A stretch of 64,000 nucleotides of DNA from Limanda limanda (Eukaryota > Chordata > Actinopteri > Pleuronectiformes > Pleuronectidae), in contig NC_083658.1 of NCBI RefSeq assembly GCF_963576545.1, positions 9,312,928 through 9,376,927 on the forward strand, given 5' to 3'. A program made the position numbers and the translations under genes. Below, one piece after another: positions 13,412-24,078 of this stretch (position 1 is its first letter; every line of letters starts with the position of its first letter). The notes below the pieces were generated by a model. The model made no database searches. It saw only the letters and a list, made by a program, of their open reading frames with translations, and was not told the DNA's origin.

Positions 13412-13585
13412 CGATATCTGAAAGACTTCCTGCGTGTCATCGAGCATCTGCACCCGTATGGAGACCAGCCTCCCGGGAGGCTGAGCAGGTGGACGCAGGC
13501 CCGGCTCCAGGGTGGACACCCCGAAACTTTCCGTGGCGCCCAGCCTCTGCCCGGCTGTGGACGGCCTGTCGGCGGGTTCGACCAT
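13412..13585 (-). CDS. farp1: First coding exon of a FARP1-like FERM/RhoGEF protein (partial)
   Basis: A 58-residue exon reads from ATG at 13585 in a near-ideal context (gccATGG) to a consensus donor after 13412 (tcg|gtgagt), phase 0. The peptide carries RLGA, GVSTLEPG and LVSIRVQMLDDTQEVFQ. These match, in order and spacing, the start of vertebrate FARP1, where the last block opens the FERM domain. FARP1 is a membrane-linked Rho-family exchange factor with FERM, DH and two PH domains, acting in dendrite and synapse development. Only the N-terminus is here: no downstream FERM exon is visible in 1-13411, so the gene must continue left of the window through a long intron. FARP2 is the main alternative, but the QMLDDTQE block fits FARP1 better. 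The 5' side is a GC-rich tandem repeat. Confidence 0.8.
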
Positions 13586-13587
13586 GG

Positions 13588-13667
13588 CGGCGTGCGCTGC
13601 GGCGTGCGCTGCGGCGTGCGCTGCGGCGTGCGCTGCGGCGTGCGCTGCGGCGTGCGCTGCGGCGTGG
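13588..13667. repeat. 12-bp GC-rich tandem repeat in the farp1 5' leader
   Basis: About 6.5 perfect copies of the 12-bp unit gcgtgcgctgcg, ending two to three bases from the farp1 start codon on the minus strand. All six frames stay open across it, giving Ala/Cys or Arg/Ser repeats that I treat as non-coding. Confidence 0.9.
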
Positions 13668-15989
13668 CGTTCTCGAGCTGCAGGGACCTCTGTTCACGTC
13701 TGGGGTGGGGGGGAGATAAAGTTAGTTGGTTACAAAATGTGGGGTTATGTCTTATGTGCTTCAGCGCAGCAGCAACAATCTCGCTATGTGATTTGAGGTA
13801 TTTTAGATTTTTGGCTTCTCAAATATATTGCAGGCTGTTTAAGGCTGCAACAGTCAGGCACTTTCTCTAACACCCAAGCTGTAACATAGGCATGCAGCTT
13901 AAATAGAACGGTGCAGGGTGATTGTACATTTCTGTGCACAGCTGTATTACTTTTAAAGGCATTTGTTAAAGGTCTTTTTTAGGTTTAAGTTAAACCTCTT
14001 TTCCACTGGTTAAATACCCACTAACATCTGGCTTTTGTCTGCAATCATGTAAAACGATGACACTGTGTGTACTCCCTAATTTTGGTGTAAAGAAAAAAAA
14101 CATATTTTTGAGAAAAAAAACTTTCAAATGAAGGTTAAAAGATGATATAAACTGTCTTAGAGTGGAAAAAATACACCATGAAAGTCAGATTTAAAAGAAA
14201 GAAAGAGGCTCTGTTGTGGCAATGAGGAAACCTTGCAAGGAGAGAGGCTTTGTCCGAAATTAGTTCAAGAGATATGCCAGAAAAGTTCAGTCTGGGTTAA
14301 ATTGGCTGTGCAACATGTCAAAAAAATCACAAAACATTCTGTCAGTGTGCACAAAGAAGCAGACGGCAGTGTCTCACACCTTTCTAGACAGACACATGCG
14401 CTCATTTCTTCCAGGTGAAGCACACACGGGGGGGATTTGCTCAGTTTCCTACATTAACCAAACACAGAGCTCTGCTGTGAGACGAGTTCAGACTTGAATC
14501 AAAGCGCTCCGCAAGTGGAGCAGATGAGATACGGCCTGAGAACGCACAGACAGACACTCAACACCCCCTCCTCCTCGCCCTCCTCTTTCACACACACACA
14601 CAAACTCTTCAGTCACAGTGTCCCCCCCCCCACCACCACCTCCGTCCCACACTTGATAAACCTCAACCTCAGACAATAAATATCCTCTCAGACGCTCTGT
14701 GACATCAGGGCTGTGGAATGTTTTAGAACGTTGGTCAGGGGGGTAAACGCGGGGATGAGAGTTACAGGCCGCCGAGTTGCCCTGGTACACACACAAACAC
14801 TTATTTAGATCAACAGCCAGAAGTTTTCACGCGTGTCTGTGTGCATTGGCACAAGACAACGGGGATAAATCAAAACGTAAACCTGTCGGATTCCTCTTTC
14901 TTTCCTTTGAACGAGGGGCAAATCCTGTTTTATCCTCTGGTCAGTCACATTCGGTCACATGCAGTCAATCCCTCTTAATACTTTTTGTCAATAAACTGGT
15001 AAATCAATTAACCATCAGGGACCTATTGGACAACATGGTGATTAACAGGTCCTTGGATCCTCATGCTCTTGGCGGTGAAGAATCAAGCTTGAGCAATAAA
15101 TCAGCCGATATTGGCTTCATATAGATACATCAGTATTAGTGTACATGTAAGTAACAATGCTACAGACATGCTGAGTTAAAAGTCCTTTTGGGTCAAGCAC
15201 TGTTTATTTTATGCGTTTATAGAAAGAAAAATCCTGATCGGTCAATAAAGCCCCAAATTCAGGCCTCCCTAATCCATAGTGAGGAATAAGCCATTCCCTC
15301 TTAGTTCTAAATACTTAGGAACAGATGGGTGGTGCAGTGAACTGAAATGTGACAGCAAACCCTGAATAAGTGTTTCCCAGCATCACCACGTCCACAGCGA
15401 GGCCTGTTTCAAGAGCAAATAAAAGTGTATTATTGGATTAATGGGGCTGTCCGATTCCAGAGCCTCCTCCAGATGTGCCTGAGAGAAGAGCAGCTTTCTT
15501 TTACTCAAATCTGGAGAATAAAGCCGGTCTGTAACTTGTGGTATTCTGCGGACCATCCTAAAATCCACCGGGCGCAAGGTCATATGTTGTCTGTGAGGCT
15601 GTGATGACGGGAAGTCTCTGTTGCATCATGTAAGAAGAAGAGGTTGGCTCAAGAAACATCTCACCAAATAAAGAAAACTTAGTCTGAAAATATTATAATA
15701 AATCTATTCAAACTCAAATTGACAAAACTGTTTTATCATTTAATGATTGATTAATAAAGAAAATATCTAGAAGATATATCAACAGAGAGATTAGCCAGAA
15801 TGCCGGGGCTAAAAGAACCAGAATGCCCCTGCAGCAACCTTTGACCTCAGTGTGAAAGTAGACAGATAACAAGGTCAGACACATTCTTAACAACACATAC
15901 ACCAAGTTAAACATTAAAATAAAACAAGATTATCACTCAGTATAGCAGACAAAGCCCCATTCAATCAAGCTGCACCAAATTCCAAACGT

Positions 15990-16237
15990 TCATGATATCA
16001 GTTCCTTAAATATGCTTGATTTTTCTCATCAAGATCCATCCTGGGAAATGAGAGAAAATGTCACACGAACTTTAAGATATTGATTAAAAAATTAAATTTG
16101 AAATTACATTTATTGGGTTCTTCCATGACCCATACCACATCTTTTATGGCAATCCATCCAGTCGTTTTAGCGTAACCCTGATAACTAAGTAACAGAGAAA
16201 CCCAGGTGAAAGCATAACCTACTTTGCGGGGGTAAAA
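15990..16237. repeat. Dispersed teleost repeat, copy 2
   Basis: Shares with 1068-1140 the segment beginning 'gggttcttcc..gacccat' and extends further, ending in 'gcataacctactttgcgg', another motif that recurs in fish repeats. Same orientation as copy 1. Confidence 0.55.
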
Positions 16238-18296
16238 AAATCATAACAGCAATTCAAAAATCTACTTTCTTTGGTTTCTATTTCCCCAGGGTGCTTTGCA
16301 GCAGGGTTATATACGAGACACAGACATTACATTTGTACTAATCCCTCCACCTGCACACAAAACACCAGCACTTCTCTCGCCACCTCAGTGACAAAGGCAG
16401 GAGCTTGAAACTGGAGCCCGGCCAAGGAAGTGACCCGACAATGAAAAAAAAAGGGACCTGACATTCAGGTTACTCATTACACCTGTGGGAACAAATTTGT
16501 TCTCATGTGCCACTTCCTTACTGCTCTGCGCCGCCGTTTCCAACTGTTTTGAATTTGCATTCACGCAGTTTGTCCTCCGAGAGGTTCAGCCATATCAGAG
16601 GTGGAATAATAACAGTTCTTGAAACCCTACACTCACTCACTCAGGGTTACCTACTTGTTTTTGTCCCAGTGTTGCATTTCAAAGCAAAACAAGTGTCAAC
16701 TCAGAGCCAGTTTTATGGCTCGGCCTTATCATCCACTAACAGGCGGGTGCCAATTACCCTGACAAACACCAGTAGATCATACTCCGCAGGCAGCCGACTT
16801 CTTCATTGTTTCGACGCACACACACAGTTCTACCTCGTAAACAACTTTCCGAAGCTCCACCACATTTTCAATCTCACTGGAGGGAAAGTCCGGTGGCTGA
16901 AAGTTTCATCGTCTCCTCGGTCGGGGCCCGGGGAGGATTAAACGTGGAGCTGCTTGAGCAAGAGCGGAATACAGAGCGAGCTGGTCACACGGGCACAAAG
17001 GAAGCTACTGTGGGAGCTTCCAACAGCGGGGCCTTAACTCAGCGGGACCGAGGCCTCTCCACCAGCCTTTGAACTGGTGTTAGTTGAAAGTTTCCCAAGG
17101 GTTTGGGAGAGGGGAGCCAGGCCCTGGGAATCGGATGTGAGTGCATGTGTGGGTGTGGGTGTGTACACAAGTGCATCTACGGAGAAAGATGTCACCAATC
17201 TGCGTTTTTTTTTGTAGTAACTCTGCATGTTGAAGTAAAAAATCTCCCTTTACATAAACAGGGTATTTAATGACGATATTTAAGGGGACGGCTCAAAAAG
17301 GTATTTGAAAACTATTCTATCACAAGCTGAAAATACCTAAACACGGATGTGATGGATTTTGTTTGATTTTAGCTAAATATCAACAAAATGCCTGTTAGGA
17401 ATTCCTGAAGCTCAAGGAAGAAGAAGTCTAAAGTTCTTCCCCTTCAAATTTTCATATTTAAGAAGCTGAGAAAACAGATAAATAACACAGAAAGCTGAAA
17501 TCGCTCTGTGCCGTATCGTACAATACACAACTAACAAATCCTCGTCCTCAAATCACAAAGTGGCTCCATCCATTCACACACAGAGTAACTTGTTGCCATT
17601 TTGACGACCAGCAACTGTTTGTTTACAATCTGACTCACACGCTTAAAAAAATGACACACAGTGTCAACAGTGGCCCGACCAGCGCAGGTGTGGGGGGTGA
17701 GATCAAGGCTACAACACTGCACGCTTACACCTGCGATCCCTGGCAGATCAATGGCTGGGCTTGTTGCCTTGTTTCATCAAGGTGACACTCTCCACTCGTG
17801 GAAACGTTAAGCCGCTCCACTGGTTGTGAGGATTGTGAGGTTGCGTGTGTGTGTGCGCGAGAGGGGAGGGTTTGAAATCAATTCTACAAGATATTGATCA
17901 AGATCCCGGAGGAGGAAGAGCATTGAGATTTGGCAGATCCCCTGCTTTTAGACCTCCACACCCGTGCTCCGCCAGCCATTAGCAAAATGAAGTGGACGCT
18001 GCTGCTTCCCCACTGACCCTGTGCTCTGACCTCACGCCGAATGAGAGGGGAGGGGGGGTTCGGAAAGAGAGGGTGTCCCCCAGAGATCAATAAAGGAAAA
18101 AGGGGATTGTTTCCGGCAGCTGACACCCTATAGGTGTTCTCCAAAGCCCATTTAAAACACAAACACACGGAGAGGGTCCAGTTGGCAAAGAGCAAGCCCC
18201 CGAATGTGGGTTAGCAGAGTAATCCTTTAGGCCAGAGCAAAAGTGTCAGTAGGCTAAGACAGCCTAGTCACACTCAGGACACTCTCCTAGTGTGTG

Positions 18297-18322
18297 TCTG
18301 TGTGTGTGTGTGTGTGTGTATG
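18297..18322. repeat. (TG)n microsatellite
   Basis: TG dinucleotide run with one TC interruption. Confidence 0.85.
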
Positions 18323-18394
18323 TATCACTTTAGAACACAGGACCAGTTGGTGAATTTCCCTGGTTTACGTTTGATGGTGAACCTGTGTGGGCTT

Positions 18395-18668
18395 GTTTTT
18401 GTATCCTCTTAAGGACCTTTTTCCGGCATAAGCACTGACCTTGTAAGGACCAGCAGACCTTTACTCCTAACTATATTACATTGGATTTTTGGTGTTGAAT
18501 GGAAGTCAATGCAGTGTCTTGACATGGAAAAATGCACAGAAAAAGTCTAACTGTAGCTTTAAGGGACAATATAAGGACCTTTTGACCAATCCTTACAAAT
18601 TCAATGGATGTTTGAGGGTTTAGACTTAAGGGTTAGGGTTAGAATTGGGTTTACTTTAGGGTTAGGGG
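18395..18668. repeat. Probable dispersed repeat with TTAGGG-like end
   Basis: Contains three spaced 'taaggacc' boxes (about 18411, 18444, 18571) and a 'gggttagggttag' segment near 18630-18667. Both are typical of an abundant fish dispersed repeat. Assigned from recognition only. Confidence 0.4.
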
Positions 18669-18676
18669 CTAGGTAG

Positions 18677-18708
18677 TGTGTGTGTATGTGTGTGTGTGTG
18701 TGTGTGTC
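18677..18708. repeat. (TG)n microsatellite
   Basis: TG dinucleotide run with one TATG interruption. Confidence 0.88.
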
Positions 18709-18875
18709 CCACTGCTCAATATTAATGTGCATCATGGGGCGACGTCTTGACAATGACAGGCTCAGGCCATTGTGGGGTCAGGGACACCAAATGTCTTTGT
18801 CTCCAGCTGGAAACACATACATGAAGTTAACATGTAGTGGTGTGTGGAGAGAAGTTGCTGCAGGAGGCTCAGCAG

Positions 18876-18927
18876 CAGAAGAAGGAGAAGAAGGAGAAGA
18901 AGAAGAAAGAGAAGAAGAAGAAGAAGC
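18876..18927. repeat. (GAA)n purine tract
   Basis: GAAGAA-type trinucleotide tract. It produces a Glu-rich frame on plus and a Phe/Ser-rich one on minus, neither credible as coding. Confidence 0.85.
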
Positions 18928-18969
18928 TCCTCCTGGGGAAGATTAGTGAAAAATGACCAAGCTGCAATG

Positions 18970-19420
18970 GAAGCGAGTTAATGTGTAAAAGAAACTCGAC
19001 ACATCTCGGGCTACACGCAAGGAAACACCGGGAGAGGCTACGTGGAACCTCGCTCCACGAGCCGGGGAGCATGGCTTTCCTTACCCCGGGTCTGGCGTGT
19101 CGGTTGTCGGCTGTCGAGAGGGTCTGGGTCCGGGTGGTGGAGGCGGTGAAGTCCCGGTGCTCCTGTCCGGGAGAAGGTGCTTCAAAGCCGGACCGCTCCC
19201 TCTCAGCTGGGCCGTGGAGAGCGTGCGGCGGCCATGGAGGCGACTGTGGTGAAGCCGTGCGAGATTTCCTCCCGAAACAATGAGGAGCGACTCACACACA
19301 CACACACTCACACACACACACCGCCTCCAGCTCCACAGCGCCAGGCAGGAGAGAGAGAGAGTGTGTGAGAGAGTGAGAGAGCGGCCCGACAGCGACACTT
19401 TGTGGTAGACCGGAGGAAAC
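18970..19420 (-). promoter_or_regulatory. CpG-rich block, candidate farp1 promoter
   Basis: CpG dinucleotides are much denser here than in surrounding DNA, and the block ends at a (CA)n run (19291-19322). It lies about 5.5 kb 5' of the farp1 start codon on that strand, where a non-coding first exon and promoter would be expected. No splice donor could be chosen with confidence. It could instead serve the plus-strand Sowah gene 1.5 kb downstream. Confidence 0.35.
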
Positions 19421-20163
19421 GCAGCTGTGGAGGCAAGGAGCTCTGGAGATATATTATACTTTGCATGAGTATTTCCACCTCCATGCTACTTTTATATTAT
19501 TTTAAAGGCTAATATTGTACTTTTCAAACCACTACATTGATGAGGACACTTGAATTACCAGGTGTATACTATGTACACGTATCTATATTACATTTGATTG
19601 CATATTTGTATTCTATTTTCTACTGTAACTTGTTTTTTGTCTATCTGCTGCTGTAACAAGTGAATTGTTTTAACTTAACTTATCTCATTGTATCTTATCT
19701 CAACGATTTAAATAGAAATGCTTTCATGTGTGGTTTTATTGTTTTATTTCCTTCTTTTATTGTACTTGTTCATTCATTTTTTACTGTTATATTACTGCTT
19801 TCATGTGCTCGAGTTTTCATGTGACGTAACTCCATAAACTATTCATTTAATTTTAACTCACCTGGTGTCCAACCACCTAAACATGGTTGTCCCGATATAC
19901 ATTGTATAAAATTGTGTTTTATATTAAACTGGGCCTAGTGCCATGCATAAACATAGCTACACTGTTATTGTGCATTCAATACTAAGCTATTCAAATAATA
20001 CACAGGTTCATATATTCATGTTTTTATTTTAAACGTGCATGGTATAGGAGCTGCAGCGTGTGCATTGCTGACTGAAAGATAACGTCTGCCTCCATTTATC
20101 AGTTCACTACAATATGTTAGATTCATGTTAATGTGTATTTAAAGACGTTTAAATTTGTGGAAA

Positions 20164-20203
20164 AACATTGGTTGAAAATAATATATATATATATATATAT
20201 AAA
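20164..20203. repeat. (AT)n microsatellite
   Basis: Short AT dinucleotide run, followed about 40 bp later by an imperfect palindrome, 'ggaccccctaggggtc', typical of dispersed fish repeats. Confidence 0.75.
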
Positions 20204-20863
20204 AAGTTGTCTAATCAACCAACATTTTCGCAACCCCCTGCAGTACGTCCGCGGACCCCCTAGGGGTCGCGGACCCTCTGTTGAAGACCTCCGACCTGAT
20301 GGAAAGTGTGTCTATGTTCAAAGTATTTGTGCATAAGAAAAATGTTTGATAGAGATAAAGATAGCAGCAATGACAAATTAATTGAGGAGTCAGTAACGAA
20401 AATAATGGTCCACAATCAGATGCCACCAAAATCCACAGTCCATGAAATTAATAAATGTGTCATTATGAAATAAAAATCCCATGAAATAATTAAATGTTCA
20501 GTTATATATTCATATTATGCTATATTTATACATTTATTGCCATATATTTTATTTCAGTGTTTATTTCATGGCCATATTTATTTACCCATTTATTTATTTA
20601 ATTATTTAACTTTGACTCAAACGGCATTCCACAGGGATTCGACTGCGCAATTAATTGAGGGTTTACGGTAATCGCTCTGACACGGCCAGCCAATGTGGCT
20701 TAAAATCTAAATGCGGCGCAAAGTATGTCGGTGTGAGCCAAGAGGTTCCAAGATTTTAAAGAAAACAAAAGTTCCCCAGGGAGGACAGGTCCGACAGGCT
20801 CCACCGGGCTCGGGTTCCGGAAGTGACAACAGGTGAGAGCTCCGCAGGACGCTCCTCCTTCAG

Positions 20864-22012
20864 ATGGTGTCTGTCCCGCGTTATGAGTTTGCTTGTGAAG
20901 TTGAGGAGGAGGACAGCAGCTCGGGGGAGGACAGCAGCTCGGAGGAGGACATGGGGAACACGGACAGCCTGTGGGGAGCGAGGAGGGAATCCAGGAAAGA
21001 GCCGGCGAGTCCCACACCTACAATACCAGAGATCTCAGTGACTGAAGCGCCTGAAGTATCCAGGCAGCCGGAGACAGACGACGTGGACGATGAGGGACAC
21101 TTTGACACCTGCAGTGTCAGCGGCAGTGAAGACCCCACCAGCCGCCAACACTTCATCCAGGTGATGATGGACAGATCCCCCCGGGGGAGGAGGAGCATGG
21201 TGCAGCGCAGGTCCGTTCACCTGTCCACCAGGAGTGACAGCGACTCAGTGTCCATGCTGTCCTCCGTCCTGGACGAGGACAGGACCTCCGTCACTCTGGA
21301 CCCTCTGGAACACGAGTGGATGATGTGTGCTTCAGACGGCGAGTGGGGCAGCTTGAGCCGCCTCCTCGCCACAGAACCCAGTCTCATCCTGAGGAAGGAT
21401 TTCGTTTCTGGGTTCACCTGCCTGCACTGGGCCGCCAAACTGGGAAATCCTGAGCTCATAGCCCTTATTATTAATTTTGCCAAGCAGTACAGCATTCCGA
21501 TCAATATTGATGTTCGATCCAACACTGGCTACACGCCGCTGCACATAGCTGCTATGCACAACCACATGGAGGTGGTGAAGATCCTGGTGGGTGCCTATAA
21601 TGCTGATGTAGAGATCAGAGACTATAGTGGAAGGAAGGCCTGCCAGTACCTTACTGACAGTGCAAGTGTGGACATACAGGACATCATAGGAGCTTACGAG
21701 CAATCACACTCAGAGGACACTGACTGCAAGGACAGAGGACCATGGAGGTTCTCCAGGGTTCTCCAATCCAACCTGAAGCCCCTCAGGCGGCTGACCTCAA
21801 GTGACTGTGACTCTGTGGATGGGCATGGTCGACTGAGGGAGAAACCTGTGAGGCGGATGTCTTCTCTCAGCAGGATGAAGCCCAAACTGCAGCGGCTCCG
21901 CTGGAGGACATCGCAGATTGTCCACAGCACAACTTTCCACGGCACAGAAGACTTGGAGGAGTCTGGGGAAGGCTTCTGTAAGCCCAGACCTAAGACCCAT
22001 TTCTTTGGGTGA
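20864..22012 (+). CDS. Sowah-family ankyrin repeat protein (SOWAHC/SOWAHD-like)
   Basis: A single-exon 382-residue protein, as expected for sosondowah ankyrin genes, which are mostly intronless. Residues 1-140 are acidic and Ser-rich (two SSSxED-type clusters near 17-29, likely CK2 targets). LDPLEHEW at 145-152, the family's conserved entry to the ankyrin block, is followed by repeats at about 183-214 (SGFTCLHWAAKLGN) and 221-253 (TGYTPLHIAAMHNH), then LVGAYNADVEIRDYSGRKA. The C-terminus is basic (SRVLQSNLKPLRR, RRMSSLSRMKPKLQRLRWR) and could bind membrane or RNA. No N-terminal winged-helix-like region is present, and the length suits the SOWAHD type, while the ankyrin wording resembles SOWAHC. 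I leave the symbol open. Family function is poorly known. The gene converges with dhrsx. AATAAA signals lie at 22973 and 23053. Confidence 0.85.
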   Translation: MVSVPRYEFACEVEEEDSSSGEDSSSEEDMGNTDSLWGARRESRKEPASPTPTIPEISVTEAPEVSRQPETDDVDDEGHFDTCSVSGSEDPTSRQHFIQVMMDRSPRGRRSMVQRRSVHLSTRSDSDSVSMLSSVLDEDRTSVTLDPLEHEWMMCASDGEWGSLSRLLATEPSLILRKDFVSGFTCLHWAAKLGNPELIALIINFAKQYSIPINIDVRSNTGYTPLHIAAMHNHMEVVKILVGAYNADVEIRDYSGRKACQYLTDSASVDIQDIIGAYEQSHSEDTDCKDRGPWRFSRVLQSNLKPLRRLTSSDCDSVDGHGRLREKPVRRMSSLSRMKPKLQRLRWRTSQIVHSTTFHGTEDLEESGEGFCKPRPKTHFFG

Positions 22013-22972
22013 GACAGAGACAGCACAATCTTTATTCTTGATAAGGTGGAAGATCTGTTAAAGCTCTCAGCTCCTACTACATGTATTAAATTCTATGTCT
22101 ATATGTCTATGAAAAATAGGTGTCTTTAGCTGAATGAAAATTACTGTGTAATTGGACCTGGAAATTTAAGAAACCCAATTCTGCCATCTCCCATGTACAA
22201 AGCCTGTCATGTCTTATTGAGCCTGGTGTGAATAGAGTAAGTTCTTTTTCAGATAATTCACAGCGATCAAACGTGTGTGTAGCTTATTTACAAATGGTTT
22301 ACTTTTTAGCTAAATACACAGTATTTAATAAGTTTGTTCATGGAAGTTTTGCATGAGCTGGTGTACAAAAGTCTGACTAAGAAGCAACAGTTTAATAACT
22401 GCATATTCTCTATGTTTTAGAACATTGAACACTTTATTGTAAATAGAGACATTCCAAATGTGTGATATTATTGAGTCTTGTGAAAGCCAAGGTCTGAGTC
22501 AGATGTGGGGCAACATACCGCTTCGTGTCAGAACTTGACTTAAGCCTCATACTGCAAATGCTTCTCATGTTAAGCTGTACAAAAAACTAAGGTCTTTGGA
22601 GATGAAGAATGAAATGTTGCATTTCTGCTCACACTTTTTCTATGATATCATATACATTCATTCATGGTTTGTCAAGAAAGACGAAAAGTGAGACTAAATT
22701 CCATTTGTCCCATATGAGGTTTCCAGGTGTCTTTGCTGTGTAACTACAAGTTGAAACCTCTTTATTTGTTCAATGTTTTCTAGTACGTACACAGTACTTT
22801 TTGCCATTTCTGTGTATCTCTAACTAGTTCAGCTTTCAAAGATTTTGTTTACATTTTGTTATTTTACTTATATCCTGGCACTTTTGATCGAAAACCTCGA
22901 ATTACATGTGCATTATATCCACTCTGTATAAACCTTTACTTTAAAGAAGCATGAACAGTGAATGTTACAGTA

Positions 22973-22978
22973 AATAAA
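22973..22978 (+). terminator. Poly(A) signal, Sowah gene
   Basis: Canonical AATAAA about 960 bp after the stop codon, with a second at 23053-23058. Confidence 0.6.
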
Positions 22979-23231
22979 TGCAAACATTATCTAGGCACTC
23001 TTAGATCCACTGATCAGTTTGTTTTTACCTGTTGTTTGTTGTCTTCTAATTAAATAAAACAAACATTGTTGTAATTCTCTAAATGACTGATGACTGTTGC
23101 TGCATGCAAATGGAAACAATATGAACAATATTGTCATTCCCTCTGCAGAATGCTCTTCGCATGCTATATGATGTCTGACCTTCCTTGCGAGGGCATAAAA
23201 TATACTTAAAAGACTATGATTCTCGAATCTC

Positions 23232-23237
23232 TTTATT
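23232..23237 (-). terminator. dhrsx: Poly(A) signal, dhrsx
   Basis: AATAAA on the minus strand about 840 bp after the dhrsx stop codon. Confidence 0.5.
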
Positions 23238-24078
23238 TCAGAAGTCTCAACAAGTCAAATTTCCATCGTCATGTTTAATCAAACAAATCACAATTGATCT
23301 ATAACCTTGTTTTGCATCTTAGCAGACATGTTTTTTTTGGTCCATATGTTGAGTGGGTTTCTGAAAAGAAACATTGTTAGCCGACAACTGCAGCATAAGA
23401 AGCATGGCACATTCAAATATCAAAACTACATGTAATAAAACATAATACGCCAGCTTGCAGTTGTTGACCTAAGAGAGGTCCAGCTCCTGATCATTTAAAA
23501 TAGACAAATCTTTTCATTGTAATTCATACATTCTAGCACCCAAAGATTCACATATATTAAATATAGTTAAAATTACACTGTACAGACTGTACACATCCAA
23601 ACTTGATTAGATGTGATGATAAGTACTTAATGTTGAGTGGTTAAGGCACAATAATTACTGAAACGATGGAATTGAAAGTCAAAGAAAAGGTAGGGAAGGG
23701 TTCCAAGGAAAAACCCAATAAATATGATCTCTTTGATATCTAACATGCTAAAATGTTTAAAAATTCTTTAAGATAGAATATTTCTAAAAAAATAGAGTTG
23801 TTGAAACCCATATTAAAGTCTGATATAGTGTCTTAAACACAACAGGTAAATGTGGCACTTGTGTTTCATCATGAGTGTAACTTGAGTCACATTCATAATT
23901 TTCTTTAAGGTATTTTGGCTTTTGCTACTTTGCTACAGGGACAGCGGCAAGTTTCTTTACTCAACTAAATATGAAAAATGTACAATGTAAGCAGATGTGG
24001 ATAGCCTATCAATCTGGATATTTAAGTGTTGGAACAAAATACAGTGAGGCGGTTGCTCGAGATAGCCTCTCTCAAATC

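Larger units (their letters stand above)
13668..20863. other. Non-coding region: farp1 upstream/leader and Sowah upstream
   Basis: No convincing exon. Open frames at 16507-17072 and 17884-18195 have no recognisable domain. The region holds a dispersed repeat, TG and GAA microsatellites, a CpG-rich block around 18970-19420 and an (AT)n run near 20178. Confidence 0.5.
22013..24078. other. Convergent 3' UTRs of the Sowah gene and dhrsx
   Basis: Following the Sowah stop there are plus-strand AATAAA signals at 22973-22978 and 23053-23058. On the minus strand the first clear AATAAA after the dhrsx stop is at 23237-23232. The two transcripts therefore end about 180 bp apart, tail to tail. No other coding sequence seen. 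Confidence 0.6.

Noticed and set aside
13437..13870. Ala/Cys- or Arg/Ser-repeat frames around the 12-bp repeat
   Set aside because: Produced by the tandem repeat; only the minus frame ending at 13412 has real family similarity (FARP1).
16507..17072. Plus-strand frames of 144 and 88 codons
   Set aside because: No recognised domain, no splice-site support, and the composition matches chance open sequence in GC-richer DNA.
18630..18667. TTAGGG-like units as an interstitial telomere
   Set aside because: Only two or three imperfect units, as part of a dispersed repeat that recurs (reverse form near 44200); not a telomeric array.
19177..19368. Frame starting MEATVVKPCEISS in the CpG-rich block
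   Set aside because: Good start context, but it runs into the (CA)n repeat and shows no homology. It might be a short upstream frame in a leader, nothing more.
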